A stretch of DNA of 11,545 bases from DASUTW01 sp035513995 (GCA_035513995.1 DATKBL010000036.1:1-11545), one strand, 5' to 3'; positions 1-6,946 are shown, counted from the stretch's first letter. Made by a program: numbers and translations. Notes: generated from the letters alone by a model not told the origin.

Positions 1-1638
1 ATCGTGGACGGGATCGTCAGGCAGCTTCAGCGCCTGAGCGCCCTCACCCCTCGCAAGGGCGCCTCGGCCGACATGGAGGAGGTCGGATGGTCGATCGAGC
101 TCGCCCTCCGGCGAGCCGGCCGGGGCCTGGCCGCTCCCGAGCAGCTCCAGGTCGAGACCACGGCGGCCGAGGTCTCGGTCGTCGAGGAGGCGGCACGGAT
201 GGACGACGAGGCGGCCGAGACCGAGGTCGAGCCGGTCGCTCCGGCGGTCGTCGCTCAACCGAACGATCAGGTGTTCGACGTCGCCGCGGACGACGTCACC
301 ATCTCCGAGACGATCGAGGAAACCCCCCTCCTCGAGATGGTCGAGGAGACCCTCGAACTCGAGACGGTCGGGGAGACGACCGTCACGAAGGACGAGGAGG
401 ACGTCCCCGCCGCCGCCGCCGCCATCGGGGATGGGGCGCCCGCCCCGATCCGCGTCCTCCTGGTGGACGACGAGCCGCGCACGCTCGCGATGCTCGCGGT
501 ATCGCTCAAGGGCGAGCACGACATCGAGGTCATCGGGTTGGCCTCCGACGTCTCCGAGGCGATCGGGATCGCACGCACCTCCCAACCGGACGTCGCCGTC
601 GTGGACGTGCGGATGCCCCGGGGGGGAGGGCCACGGGCCGCTCGCGGCATCCTGGCCCTCTCCTCCTCGACCCGGATCCTCGCCTACTCCGCGCTCGACG
701 AGCGACGGGCCGTGCTGTCGATGCTCGAGGCCGGCGCGGTCGGCTACCTCGTCAAGGGCGGGCCCCAGGAGGAGGTCGCGGGGGCGATCCGCAAGGCGAT
801 GCGCGGCGAGCGCCCGCTCTCGGGCCGGGTGGCCGGAGAGGTGATGGAAGCCCTGACCGAGCGCGTCCGCCTCGAGGCCGACGACCGCGACTCGAGCGAC
901 CAGGCCGAGCGACAGGTGCGCCGCTTCCTCTCGGGCCGGGACCTTCGGATGGTGTGGCAGCCGATCGTGCGTCTCCACACCGGGGACGTCGTGGGCGCCG
1001 AGGCGCTCCCCCGGTTCCGCAACGCCGGGAAGCGCACGCCGGAGGGTTGGTTCCGCGAGGCGTGGCGGCTCGGGTTCGGCGCCGAGCTCGAGATCACGGT
1101 GCTCGAGGGCGCCGCAGCGAGGCTCGAGCGGCTGCCCGAGGAGCTCTTCATCGCGGTGAACCTCTCCCCCGGGTGCCTCGTCGAGCCGGGCTTCCTCGGC
1201 GCGGTGAAGCACCTCCCCTGGGAGCGGATCGTGATCGAGGTCACCGAACGCTCCTCCGTGGACGACTACGGCCAGCTGCGGGCGGCCGCCCGGGATCTCC
1301 GGAGGCGCGGCGGGCGCCTCGCCGTGGACGACGCGGGCGCGGCCTTCGCCAGCCTCCGCCACGTCGCGGAGATCGAGCCCGACCTCGTGAAGATGGACGA
1401 GCGCGTCTCCCGCAGCATCCACATGGACCCGCGCATGTACGCCCTCGCCACGGCCCTGATCTCCTTCGCGCGGGAGCTCGGGGCCGAGATCGTCGCAGAG
1501 GGCATCGAGCACCGCGGGCAGCTGGATGCGCTCAAGGCGATCGGCGTCGAGTACGGGCAGGGCCCGATCTTCACGGGGGTGGCCGACTCGAAGGAGGTCC
1601 AGGTCCGGCTGCCGAAGAAGCTCCGCGGCCGGCGTTGA
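1..1638 (+). CDS. REC-EAL response regulator, predicted c-di-GMP phosphodiesterase (5' partial)
   Basis: Predicted cytoplasmic response regulator that hydrolyses cyclic di-GMP under control of a partner kinase. Numbering is from the GTG at base 4. Residues 1-148 are an Ala/Glu-rich, acidic, probably disordered segment. Residues 149-270 are a receiver domain with acidic pair D155/D156, phospho-acceptor D201, S229 and K251. Residues about 300-530 are an EAL domain with the usual metal and catalytic residues: E333 (EAL), N386, E412, D442/D443, K463, E499 and Q519. Loop 6 reads DDAGAAF rather than the common DDFGTGY, and the final motif is GQGPIF. No GGDEF domain is present. The frame is open to base 1 and no ribosome site precedes GTG4, so the true start is probably outside the window. 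An internal ATG at base 199 with AGGAGG eight bases upstream is an alternative. No sensor kinase is adjacent. It converges on guaB3 with a 3-base gap. Confidence 0.9.
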   Translation: MVDGIVRQLQRLSALTPRKGASADMEEVGWSIELALRRAGRGLAAPEQLQVETTAAEVSVVEEAARMDDEAAETEVEPVAPAVVAQPNDQVFDVAADDVTISETIEETPLLEMVEETLELETVGETTVTKDEEDVPAAAAAIGDGAPAPIRVLLVDDEPRTLAMLAVSLKGEHDIEVIGLASDVSEAIGIARTSQPDVAVVDVRMPRGGGPRAARGILALSSSTRILAYSALDERRAVLSMLEAGAVGYLVKGGPQEEVAGAIRKAMRGERPLSGRVAGEVMEALTERVRLEADDRDSSDQAERQVRRFLSGRDLRMVWQPIVRLHTGDVVGAEALPRFRNAGKRTPEGWFREAWRLGFGAELEITVLEGAAARLERLPEELFIAVNLSPGCLVEPGFLGAVKHLPWERIVIEVTERSSVDDYGQLRAAARDLRRRGGRLAVDDAGAAFASLRHVAEIEPDLVKMDERVSRSIHMDPRMYALATALISFARELGAEIVAEGIEHRGQLDALKAIGVEYGQGPIFTGVADSKEVQVRLPKKLRGRR

Positions 1639-1641
1639 CGA

Positions 1642-2802
1642 TCAGGCTCCCTGGCCGACCCCCTGCTGGCGCTGCAGGAGCTTGCCCTCGGTGGTGACCG
1701 ATGGGGCGATCATCACCTCCGCCTTCTGGAACTCCCGGATGTTCTGGTAGCCGGTCGTGGCCATGGACATCCGCAGGGCCCCGAAGAGGTTGAGCGTGCC
1801 GTCGTTCTCGTGGGCCGGGCCGACGAGGATCTCCTCGAGCGAGCCGATCTGGCGGGTGTGGACCCGCGCCCCGCGCGGCAGCGAGGGGTGGAAGGTCGCC
1901 ATCCCCCAGTGGTGGCCCTGGCCGGGCGCCTCGTGAGCCTTGGCGAGCGGGGACCCCACCATCACGGCGTCGGCGCCGCAGGCGATCGCCTTCGCGATGT
2001 CGCCGCCGGTCCGCATCCCGCCGTCGGCGACCACGTGGACGTAGCGCCCGGTCTCATGGAGGTGCTGCATCCTGGCGGCCGAGGCGTCGGCGATGGCCGT
2101 GGCCTGCGGGACCCCGATGCCGAGGACCTGGCGTGAGGTGCACGCCGCCCCGGGCCCCACCCCGACGAGGACCCCGACCGCCCCGGTGCGCATCAGGTGG
2201 AGCGCGGTGGAGTACGAGGCGCAGCCGCCGACGATCACGGGGATCTCGAACCTGGCGATGAACTCCTTCAGGTTGAGCGGCTCGGTCTGGGTCGAGACGT
2301 GCTCGGCGGAGACGACCGTCCCCTGGACCACGAGGATGTCGAGCTCGGCCTCGAGGACGAGGTCGGCGTAGCGAGCGGTCCGCTGGGGGGTGAGGGAGGC
2401 GGCCGAGACCACCCCGCCCTCCCTGATCTCCCTGATCCGGCGGACGATCAGCTCCTCCTTGATCGGCTCCTGGTAGAGCTCCTGCATCCTGCGGGTGGCC
2501 TTCTCGGGCGGGAGGTTCGCGACCTCGTCGAAGAGCGGGTCGGGGTTCTCGTACCTCGTCTGGAGCCCCTCGAGGTTCAGCACCGCGAGGCCCCCGAGCC
2601 GCCCGACCTCGATCGCGGTGGCCGGGGAGACGACGGCGTCCATCGCCGAGGCCATGAGGGGCAGGGGGAAGGTCCAGGCGTCGACCTCCCACGAGACGTC
2701 GATGTCGTCGGGGTCCCGCGTCCTCCGCGAGGGGACGATCGTCACTTCGTCGAACCCGTACCCTCGCCGAGCCTGCTTCCCGATCCCGATCTCGATGTCC
2801 AC
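1642..2802 (-). CDS. guaB3: GuaB3 family IMP dehydrogenase-related protein
   Basis: Protein of 386 aa of the IMP dehydrogenase/GMP reductase barrel superfamily, acting on purine nucleotides in the cytoplasm. Visible features are the N-terminal GYGFDEVTIVPS segment, the ASAMDAVVSP loop, the active-site loop GPGAACTSRQ with catalytic Cys221, and the phosphate-binding region ADGGMRTGGD followed by GADAVMVGSPLA. The CBS pair of classical GuaB (about 490 aa) is absent, which together with the sequence style places it in the actinobacterial/cyanobacterial GuaB3 group. Whether GuaB3 acts mainly as an IMP dehydrogenase or does something else here is not settled by sequence. The start is GTG (complement of 2800-2802), preceded by a strong GGGGGAGG ribosome site about 4 bases away. 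It lies 95 bases downstream of fumarylacetoacetase in the same direction, with a stem-loop between them, and not beside guaB or guaA as often seen in Actinomycetota. Confidence 0.93.
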   Translation of the reverse strand: MDIEIGIGKQARRGYGFDEVTIVPSRRTRDPDDIDVSWEVDAWTFPLPLMASAMDAVVSPATAIEVGRLGGLAVLNLEGLQTRYENPDPLFDEVANLPPEKATRRMQELYQEPIKEELIVRRIREIREGGVVSAASLTPQRTARYADLVLEAELDILVVQGTVVSAEHVSTQTEPLNLKEFIARFEIPVIVGGCASYSTALHLMRTGAVGVLVGVGPGAACTSRQVLGIGVPQATAIADASAARMQHLHETGRYVHVVADGGMRTGGDIAKAIACGADAVMVGSPLAKAHEAPGQGHHWGMATFHPSLPRGARVHTRQIGSLEEILVGPAHENDGTLNLFGALRMSMATTGYQNIREFQKAEVMIAPSVTTEGKLLQRQQGVGQGA

Positions 2803-2826
2803 GATGCCTCCCCCTCAGAGACGCGA

Positions 2827-2857
2827 GACGCCCGGCCGATGAGCGCGGCCAGGCGTC
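2827..2857 (-). terminator. 12-bp stem-loop between fahA and guaB3 (terminator or leader hairpin)
   Basis: Arms 2827-2838 and 2846-2857 form a 12-bp stem around a 7-base loop. The single non-Watson-Crick position is C/A in plus-strand RNA but G-U in minus-strand RNA, so the fold is complete only in the transcript of the flanking genes. It lies 40 bases past the fahA stop and about 11 bases before the guaB3 ribosome site. No U-run follows, so it is either a U-less terminator of the upstream operon or a hairpin in the guaB3 leader. A TACGGT hexamer (complement of 2873-2878) lies upstream of it and could be a -10 box for guaB3, but I see no convincing -35. Confidence 0.5.
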
Positions 2858-2897
2858 GGGTCACACGCCCGCACCGTAGCACCGCCTCGCGGCGACT

Positions 2898-4187
2898 TCA
2901 ACGGACGTCGGCGGGGAGGATCCGGCCGCGGACCTCCCCGAAGCCGATGCGGGGGCGACCCGGGGCTTCGCACCAGCCGTGCAGAACCACGGTGTCGCCG
3001 TCCTCCAGGAAGCCGCGCGAGGCGCCTCCGGGGAGCTCGAGCGGCCGGCGACCGCCCTCCGTGAGCTCGATCATGCTCCCCTGCGAGCCGGGCTCCGATC
3101 CCGAGACCGTGCCGGAGGCGAAGAGGTCGCCGGGACGCGTCGAGGCCCCGTTCGAGGTGGCGTGCGCGAGCTGCTGGGCGACCGTCCAGTAGAGGCCGCG
3201 GAGGCTCGTCCGCGAGATGGGGGTCGGCTCGGCGGCGTCCTGGGGCATCAGGGCGACCTCGAGCTCGACGTCCAGGCCCCAGGGCTCGTCGGTGCGCAGG
3301 TACGGGAGGGGCTCCGGGTTCTGAGGCGGGGGCGCGACGCGCCACGGAGCCAAGGCGTCCATCGTGACCACCCAGGGCGAGACCGAGGTGGCGAACGACT
3401 TCCCGAGGAACGGCCCGAGGGGCTGGTACTCCCAGCGCTGGATGTCGCGGGCGCTCCAGTCGTTGACGAGCACGAGCCCGAAGATGTGCTCTCCCGCGCG
3501 GTCGATCGGGATCGGCTCGCCGAGTGGGTTCCCCGGCCCGGTGACGAACCCGACCTCGAGCTCGAAGTCCAGGAGGCGGGAGGGGCCCCAGCCCGGGGCG
3601 GGGTCCGCGCCGCCGGGAGACGTCTGCCCGATCGGCCTACTCACCGAGGTGCCGCTCACGACGACCGTCCCCGAGCGCCCGTGGTACGCGACCGGGAGGT
3701 GACGCCAGTTCGGGAGGAGCGGGTCGCCCTCGGGTCGGAACATACGTCCGAGGTTCGTGGCGTGCTCGAGGGAGGAGTAGAAGTCGACGAAGTCCCCGGG
3801 CCGGAAGGGGAGGCGGAGGCGGGCCTCGCCGATCGGGACGAGGGCCCGATCGGCGAGGCCCGCCTCCCGGACCCGGCGGTCCCCCTCAGCCAGGACCCCC
3901 GAGATCCGCTCGCGCACGGCTCGCCACGCCTCGCGCCCGAGAACCATGAAGGGGTTGAGGGAGTCGGCCAGGAAGACCTCGGGCCGCACGGGGAGGTCGT
4001 CGAGGAGCCCCCCGAGCGCGAGCTCCCCGAGATCGAGCGCGAGCTCCCCGATCGCTACGCCGACCCGCGGCGGCTCGTCACCGCGTGAGAAGACCCCGTA
4101 GGGGAGGTTCTGGATCGGGAAGTCCGAGCCCTCGGAGACGGCGACCCACGAGCGGAGGCCGGGGTCCAGCGTCGGGTCGGCGCTCAT
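2898..4187 (-). CDS. fahA: Fumarylacetoacetase
   Basis: Hydrolyses fumarylacetoacetate to fumarate and acetoacetate, the last step of tyrosine/homogentisate catabolism, in the cytoplasm. The 429-aa length fits the family (about 420). Active-site residues align with those known from mammalian FAH: metal ligand D135 in DFVDFYSS, the general base H142 in EHATN, R151, Y168, the metal ligands E209 and E211 in FELEVG, D243 in NDWSARD, and K263 in LGKSF. The C-terminal RPGDLFASGTVSG motif is also present. The ATG (complement of 4185-4187) overlaps the upstream stop as ATGA, indicating translational coupling. The frame stays open further upstream only because of high GC, and that extension lies in the neighbour's coding region. 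The gene carries a perfect 23-bp inverted repeat (codons about 107-124) and an 18-bp direct repeat (codons about 46-59). Confidence 0.95.
   Translation of the reverse strand: MSADPTLDPGLRSWVAVSEGSDFPIQNLPYGVFSRGDEPPRVGVAIGELALDLGELALGGLLDDLPVRPEVFLADSLNPFMVLGREAWRAVRERISGVLAEGDRRVREAGLADRALVPIGEARLRLPFRPGDFVDFYSSLEHATNLGRMFRPEGDPLLPNWRHLPVAYHGRSGTVVVSGTSVSRPIGQTSPGGADPAPGWGPSRLLDFELEVGFVTGPGNPLGEPIPIDRAGEHIFGLVLVNDWSARDIQRWEYQPLGPFLGKSFATSVSPWVVTMDALAPWRVAPPPQNPEPLPYLRTDEPWGLDVELEVALMPQDAAEPTPISRTSLRGLYWTVAQQLAHATSNGASTRPGDLFASGTVSGSEPGSQGSMIELTEGGRRPLELPGGASRGFLEDGDTVVLHGWCEAPGRPRIGFGEVRGRILPADVR
3815..3867. repeat. Perfect 23-bp inverted repeat inside fahA
   Basis: Arms 3815-3837 and 3845-3867 are exact reverse complements with a 7-base centre (3838-3844). 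The next outer pair (3814/3868, C/C) breaks the match. It encodes part of the segment between the N-terminal and catalytic domains, spelling EAGLADRALVPIGEAR, in frame and without disturbing the downstream active-site motif. Twenty-three consecutive pairs are far beyond what is expected by chance in a window of this size, even at 70% GC. Confidence 0.95.
4013..4051. repeat. 18-bp direct repeat at 21-bp spacing in fahA
   Basis: Copies 4013-4030 and 4034-4051 are identical, separated by 3 bases. In the protein they give GELAL-DL-GELAL (residues 47-58). The 21-base period is seven codons, as expected from an in-frame tandem duplication near the N-terminus. Confidence 0.85.
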
Positions 4188-5056
4188 AGGATCCCGAGAC
4201 CGAGGAGGTCGTCGACCGGCTCGTCGAAGCTGCAGCTTCCGTAGGCGAAGAAGAGCGACCGGCGCGCCTCCTCGATGGCGGCGGGGCTCGCATCGAGGTC
4301 GCGCCAGCGGAACCGCTCGGTGGTGAGGTCGAACGCACCGGGGTCCTCCTCGGCGACGATCGCCTCGAGCTTCCCCGGGGGGAGGTCGAGCTCGCGGGCC
4401 AGGATCGCCGCCCCCACCAGGTTCACGAAGCCGTGGTGGACGAGGCCTGTCTCCGGGTCGGCATGCCTGAAGGGATGATGGAGGCCGGCGGTGGCCTTGC
4501 ATCGGACGCCGAGACGCCGGCACCCATCGAGGAACGCGGCCACCCCGGCCGGCGACGGGAAGAGCTCGCCGGTCGCGCCGCCGCACCGCAGCTTCGCGCC
4601 GGCCGCGTGCTCCGCGACCGCCCCGAGGGCGTCGTCGAGGCCCGGCCCGGCCTCCACCTCGAGGAACGGGAGGGCGCCGCCCAGCCCGACACCGTCCACC
4701 CACTCGAGAAGATCTCCCACCGAGGCCGCGTCGGTGACCGGCAGCTTGGTCTCGACGAGCTCAACCTCGACGCGGTCCCTGTCGGCGAAGTCGGCCGCGG
4801 CCTCGAGCCCGGTGTCGAGCACGGCCGCGTCGAGCAGGACGCTCAGGCGCCAGCGCTCCAGGACCTCGAGCCGCTCGGCGAGCTCGGGGAGGCGCTCTGC
4901 GGGGCAGATGAACCGCCCGAGCATCCACGCGTGGGGGCCCGCTCTGGCCGCGGCGTGCTGCCCGGCGGCGGCCTCCATCGACAGGGAGGCCGGTGGGAAG
5001 AGCCCCGCGTCGTCGATCAGCTGCTCGAGGAACGCCCGCCGGGCGTCGGTGGCCAT
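4184..5056 (-). CDS. Conserved uncharacterised protein, probable barrel-like enzyme, coupled to fahA
   Basis: A 290-aa protein whose function I cannot name. It has no signal peptide or membrane segment. Distinctive motifs are DDAGLFPPASLSM (residues 15-27), KLRCGG at 155-160 followed by ELFPSP, KATAGLHHPFRH at 187-198, and HHGFVNL at 207-213. Alternating hydrophobic strands and helices (RFICPA, RLSVLLDA, VEVELVETK, ALPFLEVE, AKLRCGG, VRCKATAG) suggest an alpha/beta barrel. The invariant-looking K104, E133, K155, R157, K187, H193 and H194 fall at predicted strand ends, as active-site residues would. The stop overlaps the fahA start as ATGA, so the two are almost certainly co-translated, which points to a role near fumarylacetoacetate. 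The ATG (complement of 5054-5056) has no ribosome site, but a promoter is placed for a leaderless transcript. The gene call is firm, the function open. Confidence 0.85.
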   Translation of the reverse strand: MATDARRAFLEQLIDDAGLFPPASLSMEAAAGQHAAARAGPHAWMLGRFICPAERLPELAERLEVLERWRLSVLLDAAVLDTGLEAAADFADRDRVEVELVETKLPVTDAASVGDLLEWVDGVGLGGALPFLEVEAGPGLDDALGAVAEHAAGAKLRCGGATGELFPSPAGVAAFLDGCRRLGVRCKATAGLHHPFRHADPETGLVHHGFVNLVGAAILARELDLPPGKLEAIVAEEDPGAFDLTTERFRWRDLDASPAAIEEARRSLFFAYGSCSFDEPVDDLLGLGIL

Positions 5057-5062
5057 GCGCGG

Positions 5063-5091
5063 ATTCTAGGCGGGTCGGCGGCTCGGGTCAG
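5063..5091 (-). promoter_or_regulatory. Sigma-A-like promoter for the 290-aa gene/fahA operon, leaderless geometry
   Basis: Minus strand: -35 CTGACC (5086-5091), 17-base spacer, -10 TAGAAT (5063-5068). Six bases separate the -10 from the A of the ATG at 5056, so transcription would begin at or beside the start codon. That matches the absence of a Shine-Dalgarno sequence. The -35 overlaps the TGA stop (5088-5090) of the upstream M15 peptidase gene, so the promoter separates that gene from the fahA operon. Confidence 0.6.
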
Positions 5092-5744
5092 CGCCCGGTC
5101 TGCGAGAAGTGCTGGTAGTCCTTGACGGAGCTCCAGGACCCACCCCACGACCAGCCGATGCTCGCGAACGCACTGACGACCCGGTCCCCCGCGCGGATCA
5201 TCGCGGGATGCCGGCGGGACCGGTCCACGAAGGGCCGGCCCCGCTTCGGGAGCACACGCCCCGAGGGGGAGACGTACGGGTTCTGCACGGGGTTGACGTC
5301 GATCGCCCGGCCGTAGGCGTGCTCGGACCACGAGGAGGAGCCGGTGGCGGTCCGGCAGTTGAACGCCGAGGTGTTGTTGGCGTTCATCGAGCGCCGGTCG
5401 CTCCCGCCGTACTCGTCCACGAGCTGCATCCGCTTGATCGGGTACTCGGCCCGGAACATCCGGCGCATCACCCGGACGATGGGGCCGGCCTTGTTGCGCG
5501 CCACGACCAGGCGACCCATCTTCACCTCGCCGTCGAACCCCCAGTGGCTCACGATCAGCAGCCGCAGCCTCTTCGGCCCCACCGGGCAGCCCGGGCGCCA
5601 CGAGTGCGGGAGGTCGGAGCGGCGCACGCGCTCGATCTCGTACTCGAACCCGGTGTCGGCGAGCGCCGTCAGCTGCACGGAGGCGCCAGACAGCGCCACC
5701 GCGACCACGATCGCCGTCCTCCGCAGAGCGTTCCGCAGATGCAC
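5088..5744 (-). CDS. Secreted M15-family metallopeptidase (peptidoglycan peptidase-like)
   Basis: 218-aa zinc peptidase of the M15 type, the group of D-alanyl-D-alanine carboxypeptidases and L-alanyl-D-glutamate endopeptidases acting on peptidoglycan. The zinc site is visible: SEHAYGRAIDV supplies H142 and D149, and KDYQHF supplies H212, with D209 at the catalytic acid/base position. The spacing D-x-x-H resembles the endopeptidase branch, but substrate cannot be decided. The N-terminus MHLRNALRRTAIVVAVALSG is a typical Sec signal, with likely cleavage after ALA near residue 30. Two cysteines (in PGCPV and FNCRT) could form a disulfide outside the cell. The GTG start (complement of 5742-5744) lies 14 bases after the HNH gene's stop. 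A weak GAGG 12 bases upstream makes co-translation with that gene plausible. Further upstream extension of the frame is only antisense or off-frame sequence of the neighbour. Confidence 0.85.
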   Translation of the reverse strand: MHLRNALRRTAIVVAVALSGASVQLTALADTGFEYEIERVRRSDLPHSWRPGCPVGPKRLRLLIVSHWGFDGEVKMGRLVVARNKAGPIVRVMRRMFRAEYPIKRMQLVDEYGGSDRRSMNANNTSAFNCRTATGSSSWSEHAYGRAIDVNPVQNPYVSPSGRVLPKRGRPFVDRSRRHPAMIRAGDRVVSAFASIGWSWGGSWSSVKDYQHFSQTGR

Positions 5745-5758
5745 GACACCATGATGCC

Positions 5759-6877
5759 TCAGGTCGGCAGGATCTCGGGCGAGGTCTGGAGCCGAGTGCC
5801 GTCGGGACGGATCCAGACGAGCTCGTCCGCGGGATGCCCCCGCAAGCGCCAGCCGCCCTCGTGCAGCATCCGATGGTGCGCGTGACAGAGCAGCACGAGG
5901 TTGTCCAGGTCGGTGGGCCCGCCCCGCGCCCAGTGCTGGATGTGGTGGGCCTTCAGCCACGCCTGCCGCTCGCACGCAGGGAAGCGACAGGCGCGATCCC
6001 GGAACCGGAGGAGCCGCCAGATTCGTGGCGGGATCGAGCGCATGCGCCTGCCGATCCCCACCGGGCGTCCGTCCGCCTCCAGCACCCATTCGACCTTCGC
6101 GTGACATGCGAGCCGACGGACCGCCTCGGCCGACAGCCGCACGCCCCCCTCGGTCTCCGCGAGGTGCGGCCTTCCCCGCTCCGGCGCGCCCGCGAGCAGC
6201 TCCGCAGCGGTGTGCACCACCAGCACCGGGGCCACCGCCCGGTCCGCGGACGGAACGGTCGTCGACGCGACCAGCGCGTCGGCCAGCATCGCTCCGCGCC
6301 GGTCCAGGGCGTCGGATGGGGACTCCGTTCGCTCCGCTCGCGCTCCGAGCGCCGCCTGCAGGGCGGCCCCCTGCTCCGAGGCGAGCATCCCCTCGAGGTA
6401 GAGGAGCGGCCGCTCCGGATCCCAGTCCAGCCGCAGGTACCGCCGCCGGTGGAGAGACTCCTCCTCGTCCCGCTCCAGGTGCTCATGGCGCCGGACCTCC
6501 TGCCAGAGGCTCACCGGCCGCATCCGCGGGGCGCGCCGGGACCAGACCTCGTCGGTCTCCCGGGTGGCGAACCGCGTGAGAGGGCGGAGCTGGTCCCACG
6601 ACAGACGCCGCTCCTCGAACGCCCGCCGCACTGACGGGAGATCCCTCAGCGCGTTCGCCACCCGTACCATCTCGCGGGCCGTGGACCTGGCCAGGCCCCA
6701 CCTCCCAGCGAGCCAGACGGACATCGACGTCGCGCCATCTCGCCGCCACAGCCGCTCGGCATCCACCAGTGCGATCCACTGGAGCCGCTCGACCGAGGCG
6801 TCGTGCGCACGCCGGTGTCCGTCGTCGAGCATCGCCACGGGGTCCCGCGCCGCCGGGCGCGCCAGCACCGTCTCCAT
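5759..6877 (-). CDS. DUF222/13E12 family protein with C-terminal HNH nuclease domain
   Basis: 372-aa protein of the 13E12 type common in Actinomycetota. Residues about 10-250 form an Arg-rich, helical DUF222-like region. The C-terminal HNH module starts with the C297-RFPAC302 cysteine pair, continues through the AHHIQHW core (H311/H312), N326 in TDLDNLVLLC, C331, and H334/H335 in HAHHRMLH. Metal ligands of the HNH fold look complete, so DNA nicking or cutting activity is plausible. The biological role of the family is not established; members are often multicopy and variably present. I chose ATG 6877 rather than an in-frame GTG at 6895, because a TAACCT -10-like hexamer sits just upstream of the ATG and neither start has a ribosome site. 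The M15 peptidase gene follows after 14 bases in the same direction. Confidence 0.85.
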   Translation of the reverse strand: METVLARPAARDPVAMLDDGHRRAHDASVERLQWIALVDAERLWRRDGATSMSVWLAGRWGLARSTAREMVRVANALRDLPSVRRAFEERRLSWDQLRPLTRFATRETDEVWSRRAPRMRPVSLWQEVRRHEHLERDEEESLHRRRYLRLDWDPERPLLYLEGMLASEQGAALQAALGARAERTESPSDALDRRGAMLADALVASTTVPSADRAVAPVLVVHTAAELLAGAPERGRPHLAETEGGVRLSAEAVRRLACHAKVEWVLEADGRPVGIGRRMRSIPPRIWRLLRFRDRACRFPACERQAWLKAHHIQHWARGGPTDLDNLVLLCHAHHRMLHEGGWRLRGHPADELVWIRPDGTRLQTSPEILPT

Positions 6878-6885
6878 GGCAGGGC

Positions 6886-6891
6886 AGGTTA
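6886..6891 (-). promoter_or_regulatory. Possible -10 element for the HNH gene
   Basis: TAACCT on the minus strand fits TAnnnT and ends 8 bases before the ATG at 6877, which would give a leader of about two bases. I see no good -35 at the expected distance (GGGTCC at 6909-6914). Intergenic bases 6878-6946 otherwise hold only short, chance-level inverted repeats. Confidence 0.25.
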
Positions 6892-6946
6892 GCACCCGGG
6901 TCTGACATGGACCCTTCGCCCGAACCGTCCGGATGCTAAACCGGCG

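Noticed and set aside
1642..2802. Classical GuaB (IMP dehydrogenase proper)
   Set aside because: At 386 aa it lacks the CBS domain pair, and its sequence features fit GuaB3.
2197..3192. 331-aa plus-strand ORF
   Set aside because: It lies antisense to guaB3 and fahA and consists of the D/G/R/V-rich shadow typical of high-GC genes. It has no motif or ribosome site.
4226..4239. 14-bp perfect palindrome near the end of the 290-aa gene
   Set aside because: A short self-complementary stretch within codons for SCSF, with no promoter or other context, so probably chance.
2898..4703. Long minus-strand frame suggesting a 601-aa fumarylacetoacetase fusion
   Set aside because: The extra N-terminal part is Arg/Pro/Gly-rich off-frame translation of the 290-aa gene. 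The FAH homology starts at the ATG at 4187, which overlaps the neighbour's stop.
5759..6877. HNH protein as a homing endonuclease or mobile-element marker
   Set aside because: No intron, intein, terminal repeats or interrupted gene is visible around it. The DUF222-HNH layout is that of the ordinary 13E12 family.
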